Assembly (NCBI GenBank): GCA_949841365.1
Contig: CATKZI010000003.1
Coordinates: forward strand, 1-64,000
DNA from: an uncultured Candidatus Melainabacteria bacterium
Lineage (GTDB): Bacteria > Cyanobacteriota > Vampirovibrionia > Gastranaerophilales > Gastranaerophilaceae
Direction: 5' to 3'
DNA length: 64,000 bases
The position numbers and the translations under genes are program-made. Below the pieces are notes generated by a model. It saw nothing but the letters and a program-made list of their open reading frames with translations, was not told the DNA's origin and made no database searches. Below are positions 18,957-26,525 of the stretch, one piece after another. Within the stretch, counting starts at the first letter, position 1. Each line of letters begins with the position of its first letter.

Positions 18957-18974
18957 ATTGTAAAAAATTGTAAA
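18957..18974 (-). promoter_or_regulatory. HLR1-like direct repeat (candidate RpaB-type site)
   Basis: On the minus strand this reads TTTACAAT-TT-TTTACAAT. That is an exact match to the cyanobacterial HLR1 consensus (G/T)TTACA(T/A)(T/A)-N2-(G/T)TTACA(T/A)(T/A), bound by the OmpR-family regulator RpaB. It lies about 41-58 bases upstream of the predicted pilin transcription start. Confidence 0.45.
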
Positions 18975-19002
18975 GAATACGCTTAATTTTATACCTAAAT
19001 GG

Positions 19003-19008
19003 TATGAT
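19003..19008 (+). promoter_or_regulatory. Predicted -10 box of the pilin-like gene
   Basis: TATGAT is preceded by TGG. It predicts a start near 19015 and a 16-nt leader containing GGAGG before the ATG at 19031. Confidence 0.5.
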
Positions 19009-19030
19009 AACAGAAAATGGAGGTATTTAC

Positions 19031-19875
19031 ATGACATATAAATATAAAAATGCAGTAAGCGCCCCCCCCCCGAAAAGCCAAGCGTAGGCACGAACGTTAG
19101 GGAAAAACGAACAATTATAAACGGAAACCACACTTTTCGTTTTGATTGTAAGCAGTGCTATAGGACGCGAAGCGAAGTTGCGTTTACTTTAGCTGAAATT
19201 CTTATCACTTTGGGCATTATTGGTGTAATTGCTACAATTACCATATCAACTATTGTTACGCGTATACAAAACAAAGGATATGTTGAACGTATGAAAAAAG
19301 CATACTCGCTTATTCAAAACGTTACAACACAGGTTATTAATGAAGAAGGAAAACCTTCTAATTGGATTTTGGATTCATACAGCCTAGAAACACACGAACC
19401 AAATGTACGTGTTGTAGATATGTATGCTTCTAAAATGAATTATGCTAAAGTATGCTATCTTTCCCCAATGGGTGGAGCAAGTAAATGCACACTAAAACCC
19501 GAAGAATATAAATGCTTGAACGGAAGTGAAATTGATAATAAAATGAACTTTACTACCGGATCTTATCAGATTTTTCTCACTGACGGGGCAATTGTTGCTT
19601 TGAAATTTATGAGTAACACTGGTGGTGGCTATTATTGGGGTAATCCACCTTTAATGTTTGTAGTAGATGTTAATGGAAATAAAAAACCAAATAAAACAGG
19701 CAGAGATATATTTTATTTTTACCTTAGAGATGATGAAAACGGAGAAGTTCATCCATATGGTCATGGCAAACTTGGCGGTATTCTAAATCCTCAACCAGAG
19801 CCAGACTGCAATAAAGAAGGAGAAGGCTACACTTGTGCTCAAAAAATAATCACTGAAGGAAAGATGAATTACTAA
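19031..19875 (+). CDS. Type IV pilin-like protein, out of frame across a C10 tract
   Basis: The body is a class III prepilin: AFTLAEILITLG is followed by IIGVIATITISTIVTRIQNK, with Glu at +5 of the mature protein. A globular Cys-containing domain then runs to residue about 280. The only start with a ribosome-binding site (GGAGG at 19019-19023) is ATG 19031, but its frame ends at TAG after 18 codons. Adding one C to the ten-C run at 19062-19071, or removing two, gives one open frame of 282 codons including the stop, with no stop in between. The leader would be unusually long, about 50 residues. Phase variation or a homopolymer sequencing error are the two explanations. The 3' end overlaps cca by 26 bases. 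Confidence 0.7.
19062..19071 (+). repeat. C10 homopolymer tract at the pilin 5' end
   Basis: Ten consecutive C lie 31 bases after the ATG in an otherwise AT-rich region. Such tracts are classical slipped-strand mispairing sites. The downstream pilin frame is off by one base relative to the start codon, so the sequenced state is OFF. Confidence 0.8.
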
Positions 19876-21238
19876 CAAACTCAACAGCCTGTTCGCGTGT
19901 CACAACATATCCGGACAACTGTGCTTCATGTAATGCAGTCATAATTTTACCAAGCTCTACGGAAGGTTTTATCTTCAAAATTTCCATAACATCGTTACCT
20001 GTTAAAAGTATCGGAAGCGGTTTTAGATTTTCTCTGACTTCAAGATAAAACTTTAACAGCATGTTTAAAGAACTTATATTACGTTCTACAATTTGTTCGG
20101 TAATCTCAGGTCCGCGCGCAGATAACCTGTCAGCCATTGCAAGAATTATATTATCAATTGAATTTGTATCCATTTTACGAACATAACGCATCATAATTTT
20201 ATCCGTAATTTGAGGCGAACACATAACCTGTGACGGATAAATGTGATTTTTAACCATCATAGATAAATATTCTATCTGCTTATTTGAAAAATGCATGTTT
20301 TTCAAAAGTTTTGATGCAAGTTTAGCACCAACATCATCATGTTTTATAAATCTGTGACGTCCGCCTTCTTCAATTGTCCAGGTTGAAAATTTGCCGATAT
20401 CATGCAAAAATCCCGCAAACTTCAAATGCGCTAACCTTGAAAAGCCACCAAAATCAACTTTGTCTAAGTGCTCTTTCACATCATCAGATGCATTTTCATA
20501 AAGTTCTTGTATTTGTTTAACCGTTTCTATCAAATGATGGAGCAAATCCAGATGATGATGAGAATTTGGCGGAACTTGTTTTAACTCTTTTACGAAAGAA
20601 AAAAGCTCCTCCAAAATCCAAGTTTTATTCATATTTTCAAGAGCAATATGAGCATATTTGCCGCTAAAAAGCCTCAAAATTTCATAATTAATTCGCTCAA
20701 CAGCAGGCTTTTTGATTAAATCTGCATATTTGCATATAGCATCAATTGTTTCAGGAGCAATACTAAATCCGTACAACGCCTGAAAACGATAAACCCTCAA
20801 CAATCTTAAAGGATCATCTACAAAATTTTGATCATTAGCACAATGAATACATTTATTTGTAATATCAGCCACACCGCCTGTTATATCAACGACTTCACCT
20901 GTCCTGATGTTTACGGCAATCGCATTTATAGTCAAATCCCTGCGCATCAAATCTTTTTCAATAGTTCCGCCGACAGGATTTGTAACATCAATATAATTAA
21001 CCTTATCGCGCATAACAAGCCGATAAATTTTATTTTCCTCATCAAGAGGAATGAACGTTGCATCAAAGAATTTTTGAAGTTTTAAAGAAAAATCTTTTGC
21101 ATCCTCATCCATTACAATAATATCTCTGTCGTGACTTTGAATTCCCATAAAATAATCGCGGACAGAACCACCGACAAGATAAATTTCATTATCAAAATTC
21201 TCTTTTATTTTATTCAAGATTTCATCTGTTATATTCAT
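19850..21238 (-). CDS. cca: CCA tRNA nucleotidyltransferase with HD domain
   Basis: Adds or repairs the 3' CCA of tRNAs. The 462 residues begin with the nucleotidyltransferase domain: LVGGSVRDYFMG at about 21-32, then the metal-binding DRDIIV, and RRDLTINAIAVN. RLLRVYRFQALYGF is the neck. A C-terminal HD phosphohydrolase domain has FAGFLHDIGKFSTW (about 280-295). Start overlaps rsmE by 17 bases, so the two tRNA/rRNA maturation genes are coupled. Confidence 0.94.
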   Translation of the reverse strand: MNITDEILNKIKENFDNEIYLVGGSVRDYFMGIQSHDRDIIVMDEDAKDFSLKLQKFFDATFIPLDEENKIYRLVMRDKVNYIDVTNPVGGTIEKDLMRRDLTINAIAVNIRTGEVVDITGGVADITNKCIHCANDQNFVDDPLRLLRVYRFQALYGFSIAPETIDAICKYADLIKKPAVERINYEILRLFSGKYAHIALENMNKTWILEELFSFVKELKQVPPNSHHHLDLLHHLIETVKQIQELYENASDDVKEHLDKVDFGGFSRLAHLKFAGFLHDIGKFSTWTIEEGGRHRFIKHDDVGAKLASKLLKNMHFSNKQIEYLSMMVKNHIYPSQVMCSPQITDKIMMRYVRKMDTNSIDNIILAMADRLSARGPEITEQIVERNISSLNMLLKFYLEVRENLKPLPILLTGNDVMEILKIKPSVELGKIMTALHEAQLSGYVVTREQAVEFVSNSSFLQ

Positions 21239-21950
21239 AGATAATATTTCCTAATGCAACGACAACAGCAGTTTCAGCTTTCAAAATCAAATCCCCGAGA
21301 GTAAGCATTGCAACATTATTCTCTCTTAAAAATTCAAATTCACGTTCTGAAAATCCGCCCTCAGGTCCTATAATAACCAGAATTTTATCACCTTTTTGAA
21401 TAGGATTTTGTTTGCAGTATTCATGCAAAGTAATATCCGTACAGCGTTCGCAAAATGCAATAACTTTATAACCGAGATTTATAACCGATGCCAAATCCGT
21501 CAATTCATAACATTTCGGAACATACGCCCTTTCACACTGTTTAGAAGCTTCATACATAATCCTTTGCCATTTGGGGATTTTTTTCTCAATAACACTTCTA
21601 TTAAGAGCACAATTATCAGTATAAAGAGGGTATAATCCTTCTGCTCCGAGTTCTGTTGCTTTTTCGACAATGATTGACTGGGCATCGCTTCTAAGCGAAC
21701 TTTGCGCAAGATATAATCCAAAATCAAGCCTTCTGCAAGACTTATAAGAATTTTCAACATTAACCGTTATTTCCTTATTTGTAACTTCTTCAACAACAGT
21801 TTCGTATTGAATTTGATTTTCGTCAATTAAAAGCAGTTTTTCGCCTGCTTTTATACGCAAAGATTTTGCGATATGAGTAAAATTTTCCTTATCGCAAATC
21901 ACAATTTTATTATCTTTTACATCCTCGGAATTTATAAAAAAGTGTGGCAT
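21222..21950 (-). CDS. rsmE: 16S rRNA (uracil-1498-N3)-methyltransferase
   Basis: RsmE methylates U1498 of 16S rRNA. The 242-residue protein has an N-terminal PUA-like barrel (MPHFFINSEDVKDNKIVI) and a SPOUT knot with IIVEKATELGAEGLYP, VIIGPEGGFSEREFEF and LGDLILKAETAVVVALG. ATG 21950 is chosen over TTG 21956. No Shine-Dalgarno precedes it, and a TAATAT box sits six bases upstream on the same strand, which would make it leaderless. Confidence 0.93.
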   Translation of the reverse strand: MPHFFINSEDVKDNKIVICDKENFTHIAKSLRIKAGEKLLLIDENQIQYETVVEEVTNKEITVNVENSYKSCRRLDFGLYLAQSSLRSDAQSIIVEKATELGAEGLYPLYTDNCALNRSVIEKKIPKWQRIMYEASKQCERAYVPKCYELTDLASVINLGYKVIAFCERCTDITLHEYCKQNPIQKGDKILVIIGPEGGFSEREFEFLRENNVAMLTLGDLILKAETAVVVALGNIIYEYNR

Positions 21951-21956
21951 AAACAA

Positions 21957-21962
21957 ATATTA
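21957..21962 (-). promoter_or_regulatory. Weak -10 box, leaderless spacing, rsmE
   Basis: Minus-strand TAATAT (four of six consensus bases) with a six-base spacer puts the predicted start on the A of ATG 21950. No ribosome-binding site is visible. Confidence 0.3.
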
Positions 21963-22031
21963 CTATAAATTTACAAAGATAGCAAAAAAATTTATTTTGA
22001 AGTATTATATAATGAGCAAAGGGGATTTATC

Positions 22032-23102
22032 GTGGAAAACTCTAAGAATACTAACGAAATGACAATAGGCATCCCGCGCGGAATGTCTTTTTACCATAAC
22101 TATCCGTTCTACTACGGATTTTTTACAGATTTAGGAATAAAAATTGTACTCTCGGATGTTACAACAAAGCAGACTATGTCAAACGGTTCATCGCTTGTTG
22201 TAACCGAAACATGTCTGCCTATCAAAATTTATATAGGTCATGTACTTAACCTTATCGATAAAGGTATTGATAAAATTTTTGTTCCTTCAATTCAATCAAT
22301 TGCTCCGAAAATTTACAACTGTTCCAAAATCAGAGGACTTCCCGATTTGGTCAGAAACGTTGTAAAAAAAGATTTTACAATGATTGAAGCAACCCTTGAT
22401 AAATCCGAAAAAAATCAGGGATTATACGAATTTTTGGCAGAAATTGCAGGACAATTCGGTATCACTGATATGGAAAGAATTAAAAAAGCTTCCAAAGCTG
22501 GCTGGAGAACATACAATAACTTCTATATTATGTCAAAATCAGGAATGAGCTACAAAAAAGCTATGAACTATGCATTGCAGGGCAAAGTATTTATTGAAAA
22601 TCAGACTAAGGAATTTCCGATTTCAATTGCACTTGTATCGCACGGTTATAATATTTTTGACGAACGCGCTTCTATGAAAATATTTGACAAACTTGAAGCT
22701 ATGGATGTTCGGGTTTACTCATCATTACAGCTTTCTAACGAGCAAATGGACGACGGTATTGCAACACTCGGACAAGATATGTACTGGGCGAACGAACGTG
22801 AAATGACAGGCTGTGCAGGTCACTTTATGAAAGATGCAAAAATCGACGGTATTATTACACTGACAGCTTTCGGATGCGGTCCTGATTCTCTGATGATTGA
22901 AAGAATTACAAGAAAGGCTAAAAGATTTAATAAACCGCTTCTTAATCTTACAATTGATGAGCAGACTGGTGAAGCTGGCTTTATTACTCGCCTTGAAGCT
23001 TTTGTTGATATGCTTTTCCGCAAAAAACGCGCAAATTTAATCAATAATATGGATATGGAAAGCAACTATATTCCAAATACTAATTATATTGAAACAAAAT
23101 AA
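22032..23102 (+). CDS. CoA-dehydratase-activase-associated protein (DUF2229-like)
   Basis: The 356 residues match the DUF2229-type proteins linked to 2-hydroxyacyl-CoA dehydratase / benzoyl-CoA reductase activation. Examples are IGIPRGMSFYHNYPFYYGFF, the Cys-containing VVTETCLPIKIYIGHV, TAFGCGPDSLM and the C-terminal TIDEQTGEAGFITRLEAF. Four or more conserved Cys could bind an Fe-S cluster. The start is GTG at 22032 behind GGGG, or ATG at codon 11. No dehydratase subunits are adjacent. A second gene of the same kind begins at the right edge of the window (63821-64000). Confidence 0.75.
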   Translation: MENSKNTNEMTIGIPRGMSFYHNYPFYYGFFTDLGIKIVLSDVTTKQTMSNGSSLVVTETCLPIKIYIGHVLNLIDKGIDKIFVPSIQSIAPKIYNCSKIRGLPDLVRNVVKKDFTMIEATLDKSEKNQGLYEFLAEIAGQFGITDMERIKKASKAGWRTYNNFYIMSKSGMSYKKAMNYALQGKVFIENQTKEFPISIALVSHGYNIFDERASMKIFDKLEAMDVRVYSSLQLSNEQMDDGIATLGQDMYWANEREMTGCAGHFMKDAKIDGIITLTAFGCGPDSLMIERITRKAKRFNKPLLNLTIDEQTGEAGFITRLEAFVDMLFRKKRANLINNMDMESNYIPNTNYIETK

Positions 23103-23142
23103 ACCCAATATTTTTCGGCAGGTCTACGTGCGTAGCACGCAA
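23103..23142 (+). repeat. Dispersed 3'-end repeat, copy 3
   Basis: AAACCCAAT followed by GGCAGGTCTACGTGCGTAGC. The first block matches the copy at 15497. CTACG/CGTAG forms the hairpin core. It begins at the stop codon of the upstream gene. Confidence 0.5.
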
Positions 23143-23186
23143 TTTTTTATCCTCAAATGTTTTTATATATATAACAGGGGATAATT

Positions 23187-23729
23187 ATGGGTGACAATGC
23201 AGTTCAATCATCAACAGGCGTAAGCGTATCGTCTTATCAGAACTTAGACGGTTCAAACTTTACACTTGCGGGAATAGACTATAAAGAAAAAGCCGATAAT
23301 CTTAGTGCAGGTCTGTTTTTTGGTGCAGGAACAACATTCGCTAAAAAAGATGCGTTTGGTATTGTTGCTGATGTAAAAGCCTCACACAATTACACCGGGG
23401 TGCTTAATCAAAACCTCAGACTAAGAGGGAAAATGGGCACTGACAATACATCTTTGCAGGTGAGATATTCTCCTTTATCAGTTGATGTACCTGTTGGTGA
23501 AAATACAAGTATATACGGCAATTTACATTATTGCGGGCAATTGAATAAAAATTACGCAACCAAATCAACAACATGGAAAAACAGTTGCGGTGCATTTGCA
23601 GGCGTAACACAAAAAATTGATAAAAATACAAGCGTTTCTCTTGAAGTTCAAAGATACAACTTACAAAACATTAAAGACAACAGCTCTGCAAATTGGAGTA
23701 TAAACGCAAGCATTTCTTATAAATTTTAA
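23187..23729 (+). CDS. Uncharacterised protein resembling an outer-membrane beta barrel
   Basis: This 180-residue protein is made of alternating polar and hydrophobic stretches with many Gly, Asn, Ser and Tyr. Examples are LSAGLFFGAGTTFAKKDAFG and TSIYGNLHYCGQLNKNY. The final ASISYKF ends in Phe like a Bam-recognised barrel strand. There is no N-terminal signal peptide, which is at odds with export by the Sec route. GGGGA precedes the ATG. It is monocistronic, between two repeat copies. Function unknown. Confidence 0.65.
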   Translation: MGDNAVQSSTGVSVSSYQNLDGSNFTLAGIDYKEKADNLSAGLFFGAGTTFAKKDAFGIVADVKASHNYTGVLNQNLRLRGKMGTDNTSLQVRYSPLSVDVPVGENTSIYGNLHYCGQLNKNYATKSTTWKNSCGAFAGVTQKIDKNTSVSLEVQRYNLQNIKDNSSANWSINASISYKF

Positions 23730-23782
23730 ACTGCGTGCGTAACTATTTACAATGACTAAAAAGTCTTTCGATTAACCACAGG

Positions 23783-23812
23783 GCTACGTACGTAGTACCA
23801 CTTCGTGTTGGA
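23783..23812 (-). repeat. Dispersed 3'-end repeat, copy 4 (inside folE2)
   Basis: GCTACGTACGTAGTACCACT followed by TCGTGTTGGA parallels GCTACGCACGTAGCCACTTG at copy 1. Here it supplies the folE2 stop codon and the last seven or eight codons. Confidence 0.5.
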
Positions 23813-24575
23813 ATGCCCAAGCAGAATGGTTGTGAATACTTTCAAACGCTTCACAGTCAACTTCAAACTCGTTTACTGCCGGATGATTTCTAAGTTCAAC
23901 TACTACGTCGCGCAGAATATCCTCTACAAATTTTGGATTATCCCAGGCGTGTTCTGTAACATACTTTTCATCCTCGCGTTTTAAAAGCGTATACAAAGGA
24001 CAAGATGCACAATTCTCAACCAATTCAATCAAGTCCTCAAGCCAAATTTGCTCACTTTCATCATAAGAAACTTTTACATCGATAATTGCGCGCTGATTGT
24101 GAGCACCGTTATCAGAAATTTCTTTTGAACAAGGACAAAGTGTAGTCACAGGCACTGCAACACCAAGAATAAATTTATAATTATCATCAACAATTCTGCC
24201 TTCAAAAGAGCATTCATAGCTCATTGGGGCAGAAATACCCGTTACCGGAGATTTTTTATCAACAAAATATGTAAACTTAAATTCAAGTTCACCACTCTGT
24301 GCATCTAAATTTTCAATAATTTTTTCAAGACACCCTTTAATATCAACGCCAAGAAGGTTTTTGTTCTGCCATTCCGACAAAACTTCCACAAATCTTGACA
24401 TGTGAGTGCCTTTATAATGTTTCGGCAAAGAAACACAAACTCTTGCATCAGCAGACACAACCTGATTTGAGCTGTTTTTGCGCTGAACAATCAAAGGCAT
24501 TTTAAGATTTTTTATTCCTACTTTTTGTATATCAACATTTCTGTTATCTTTTAAATTTTGAATATCTCTTAACAT
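23784..24575 (-). CDS. folE2: GTP cyclohydrolase I, FolE2 type
   Basis: FolE2 makes dihydroneopterin triphosphate from GTP for folate or queuosine synthesis with broad metal use. The 263 residues contain TLCPCSKEISDNGAHNQRA, the catalytic Cys region, plus ENCASCPLYTLLKRED and the C-terminal HNHSAWA. The final HEVVLRT is encoded by a dispersed repeat. Weak GAGAG upstream; start taken as the first ATG. No other folate gene is adjacent. Confidence 0.93.
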   Translation of the reverse strand: MLRDIQNLKDNRNVDIQKVGIKNLKMPLIVQRKNSSNQVVSADARVCVSLPKHYKGTHMSRFVEVLSEWQNKNLLGVDIKGCLEKIIENLDAQSGELEFKFTYFVDKKSPVTGISAPMSYECSFEGRIVDDNYKFILGVAVPVTTLCPCSKEISDNGAHNQRAIIDVKVSYDESEQIWLEDLIELVENCASCPLYTLLKREDEKYVTEHAWDNPKFVEDILRDVVVELRNHPAVNEFEVDCEAFESIHNHSAWAFQHEVVLRT

Positions 24576-24664
24576 TTTGTAATATTTCTCTCAAAATTAG
24601 CAAATTTTTTTTGCATTAATACTTTATATAAATATAAAGCTCTCTCTTCTTATTTAAACGGATA

Positions 24665-24697
24665 GGCCTTGAAAAGATTATCAAGGTCTTTTTTTTT
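24665..24697 (+). terminator. Hairpin with T tract facing the plus strand
   Basis: GGCCTTGA/TCAAGGTC (one G-T pair) with an eight-base loop is followed by an unbroken T run on the plus strand. Both neighbouring genes are on the minus strand, so as a terminator it would serve an unannotated short plus-strand transcript. On the minus strand the T run is missing. Confidence 0.4.
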
Positions 24698-25154
24698 ATT
24701 TCTTGTCAAGAAGTGCTCTAATTCTCGAATATCTGTCTAATTCAACTCTGAATTTACCTAAATCCTGATAAATTGAATTTGACAACAATACTTTATTATC
24801 ATATTTAGGGTCTAAAATATAAACTGTTGGAAAACCACCAATACCGACTTTTTCGGCAAGTTTTCTATTTTCTTTTGAACCTTCAACGTTAACCATTACA
24901 AAATTGTATTTATTACCGTACAATTTACTTAGAATATTGAATTTTGGCATAAACCTCAAACAATAACCGCACCAATCAACATAAAATACTGCAAGCATAG
25001 GTTTGTTTGATTGTAACGCATCAGAATACGGAATACCAATTTTGTAATCTGACGGGTGTTTGGGCGCATTCATATTTGTAACGGCAATACCTGCGACAGA
25101 AGCCGTTAACAACGCGAATAAAATTCCTAGTGTTATTAATAATTTCTTTTTCAT
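24696..25154 (-). CDS. Membrane-anchored thioredoxin-like protein
   Basis: The 152 residues start with a signal anchor (MKKKLLITLGILFALLTASV), followed by a thioredoxin fold. The redox pair is in YVDWCGYCLRFMPKF (CGYC) and the cis-proline is in GIGGFPTVYILD. It would act in the periplasm on disulfides or as a reductant. The target is unknown. A TATAAT box about 20 bases before the start gives a short leader with GGAG. Confidence 0.9.
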   Translation of the reverse strand: MKKKLLITLGILFALLTASVAGIAVTNMNAPKHPSDYKIGIPYSDALQSNKPMLAVFYVDWCGYCLRFMPKFNILSKLYGNKYNFVMVNVEGSKENRKLAEKVGIGGFPTVYILDPKYDNKVLLSNSIYQDLGKFRVELDRYSRIRALLDKK

Positions 25155-25242
25155 AATTCACTCTCCTACATACATTATACTACAAAAGATTTTTTATAGA
25201 ATTTAATAAAACTTTACATAAGACTTGAAGTTTTATATATCA

Positions 25243-25254
25243 TAGTATATACTA
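25243..25254. promoter_or_regulatory. Palindrome upstream of the sigma factor gene
   Basis: TAGTATATACTA is a perfect 12-base palindrome, followed by AAGTATATAT, about 60 bases upstream of the sigma gene start. It could be an operator or part of the promoter. Confidence 0.3.
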
Positions 25255-25311
25255 AGTATATATCGTTTTATTTTTGTATGTCTTTGTTTACCAAGAAGGA
25301 GTTTAAGAGGT

Positions 25312-26208
25312 ATGAACAGTATTGTCAAAATGAAAAAAACTAACCCCGCCAAAAATGAAGTTATTGAAGCTTCCAATGACACAGTGCTTGCAAATTACAT
25401 AAGAGAAATTTCTGATTATCACAACCTGACACAAGCTGAAGAAAAAGAATTAGCTAAAAAAGCTAAAGAAGGTGACGAAAAAGCTAAACAAGAACTCGTT
25501 AAAGCAAATTTGAAACTCGTTGTAACAATTGCCAAAAAAGCAATTCACATGTCAAAACTTCCAATGATTGATTTAATTCAAGAAGGAAATGTTGGACTAA
25601 TGGTTGCTGTTGAAAAATTCAACTACAAACTCGGCTACAAATTTGCAACTTATGCAAGCTGGTGGATTAAACAGGCAATGTTTAAGGCTATTTCAGAGCA
25701 ATCACACTGCATGAAAATTCCTGTATATATTCAGGAAACATTGTCAAAATTCTCTAAAATCAAACGTGAAATGGAACGCGAAAGTAACGGTCAGGTAAAA
25801 ACAGAAGAAGTTGCAAAGAAAATGAATATTGCACCGGACAAAATTGATACTTTTTTAAATGCATACACAAAAACAATTTCAATAGAAAGCGGACTTGAAA
25901 ATTCCGACGGCAAAGAAATGAATGTTGCAGATATTATAGAAGATGAAAAAGCATCAGCGACTGAGGAAGTTGAATTTGAAAATCTTCGTGCTGACATTTG
26001 GAATGTCATTTCAACATTGAAAGAACGCGAACAGGAAGTTGTTAAGATGAGATACGGTTTAGATGACAGTGCCAAAATGACGCTGGAAGAAATAGGAAAC
26101 ATATACGGCGTAACAAAAGAATGTATTCGCCAAACAGAATTGAGAGCCTTGAAAAAAATGAGATTCTCCGTGTTAGGTCAGGAAGTGTTAGCAGGCTACG
26201 TAGGGTAA
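25312..26208 (+). CDS. Sigma-70 family RNA polymerase sigma factor (RpoD/SigA-like)
   Basis: This 298-residue group 1/2 sigma factor has region 1.2 (DTVLANYIREISDYHNLTQA), region 2 with DLIQEGNVGLMVAVEKFNY and the -10 recognition helix TYASWWIKQAMFKAI, and region 3. Region 4 carries the helix-turn-helix MTLEEIGNIYGVTKECIRQ. It lacks region 1.1, and the usual R in RQIE is replaced by RQTE. GGAG precedes the ATG by about ten bases. A terminator follows. It may be the housekeeping factor or a close cyanobacterial-type group 2 relative. Confidence 0.93.
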   Translation: MNSIVKMKKTNPAKNEVIEASNDTVLANYIREISDYHNLTQAEEKELAKKAKEGDEKAKQELVKANLKLVVTIAKKAIHMSKLPMIDLIQEGNVGLMVAVEKFNYKLGYKFATYASWWIKQAMFKAISEQSHCMKIPVYIQETLSKFSKIKREMERESNGQVKTEEVAKKMNIAPDKIDTFLNAYTKTISIESGLENSDGKEMNVADIIEDEKASATEEVEFENLRADIWNVISTLKEREQEVVKMRYGLDDSAKMTLEEIGNIYGVTKECIRQTELRALKKMRFSVLGQEVLAGYVG

Positions 26209-26233
26209 GTATATCGTGAAGTAAAAGCATTAA

Positions 26234-26264
26234 AAAAGGAACGTTTTCACGTTCCTTTTCTTTT
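26234..26264 (+). terminator. Intrinsic terminator between the sigma factor gene and rpsU
   Basis: AAAAGGAACG/CGTTCCTTTT with a six-base loop, then CTTTT. The A and T flanks let it serve both converging genes. Confidence 0.85.
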
Positions 26265-26270
26265 ATGTCA

Positions 26271-26444
26271 TTAAACTTTACGTTTACGAGCAGCTTCTGA
26301 TTTGCGTTTTCTTTTTACGCTCGGTTTTTCGTATCTTTCACGTTTTTTAACTTCTGAAAGAATACCGGCTTTTTGAATTTTTTTCTTGAAACGTCTTAAT
26401 GCGCTTTCAATTGATTCGTTTTCGCCAACTTTAACTTCTGCCAT
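26271..26444 (-). CDS. rpsU: 30S ribosomal protein S21
   Basis: A 57-residue protein too short for many ORF cutoffs. It begins [20 protein letters not shown] and continues [20 protein letters not shown], then a basic tail [18 protein letters not shown]. This is the standard S21 sequence of the 30S platform near the anti-Shine-Dalgarno. AAGGTGGTG lies about eight bases upstream of the ATG. Confidence 0.96.
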   Translation of the reverse strand: MAEVKVGENESIESALRRFKKKIQKAGILSEVKKRERYEKPSVKRKRKSEAARKRKV

Positions 26445-26525
26445 TTATTTTTTCACCACCTTTTCGGCTAATTTGTGTACAATATACATTTATTATAACC
26501 TTAAACAAAATAAATTTCAAGTCTG

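Larger units (their letters stand above)
18745..19030. other. AT-rich divergent intergenic region
   Basis: This 286-base region lies between two divergent genes. It holds the minus-strand -10 (18750-18755), a direct repeat of TGTTAAG with an 11-base period at about 18812-18834, long A/T tracts, the HLR1-like site at 18957-18974, and the pilin -10 and ribosome-binding site. No ORF or RNA gene is visible. Confidence 0.6.
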
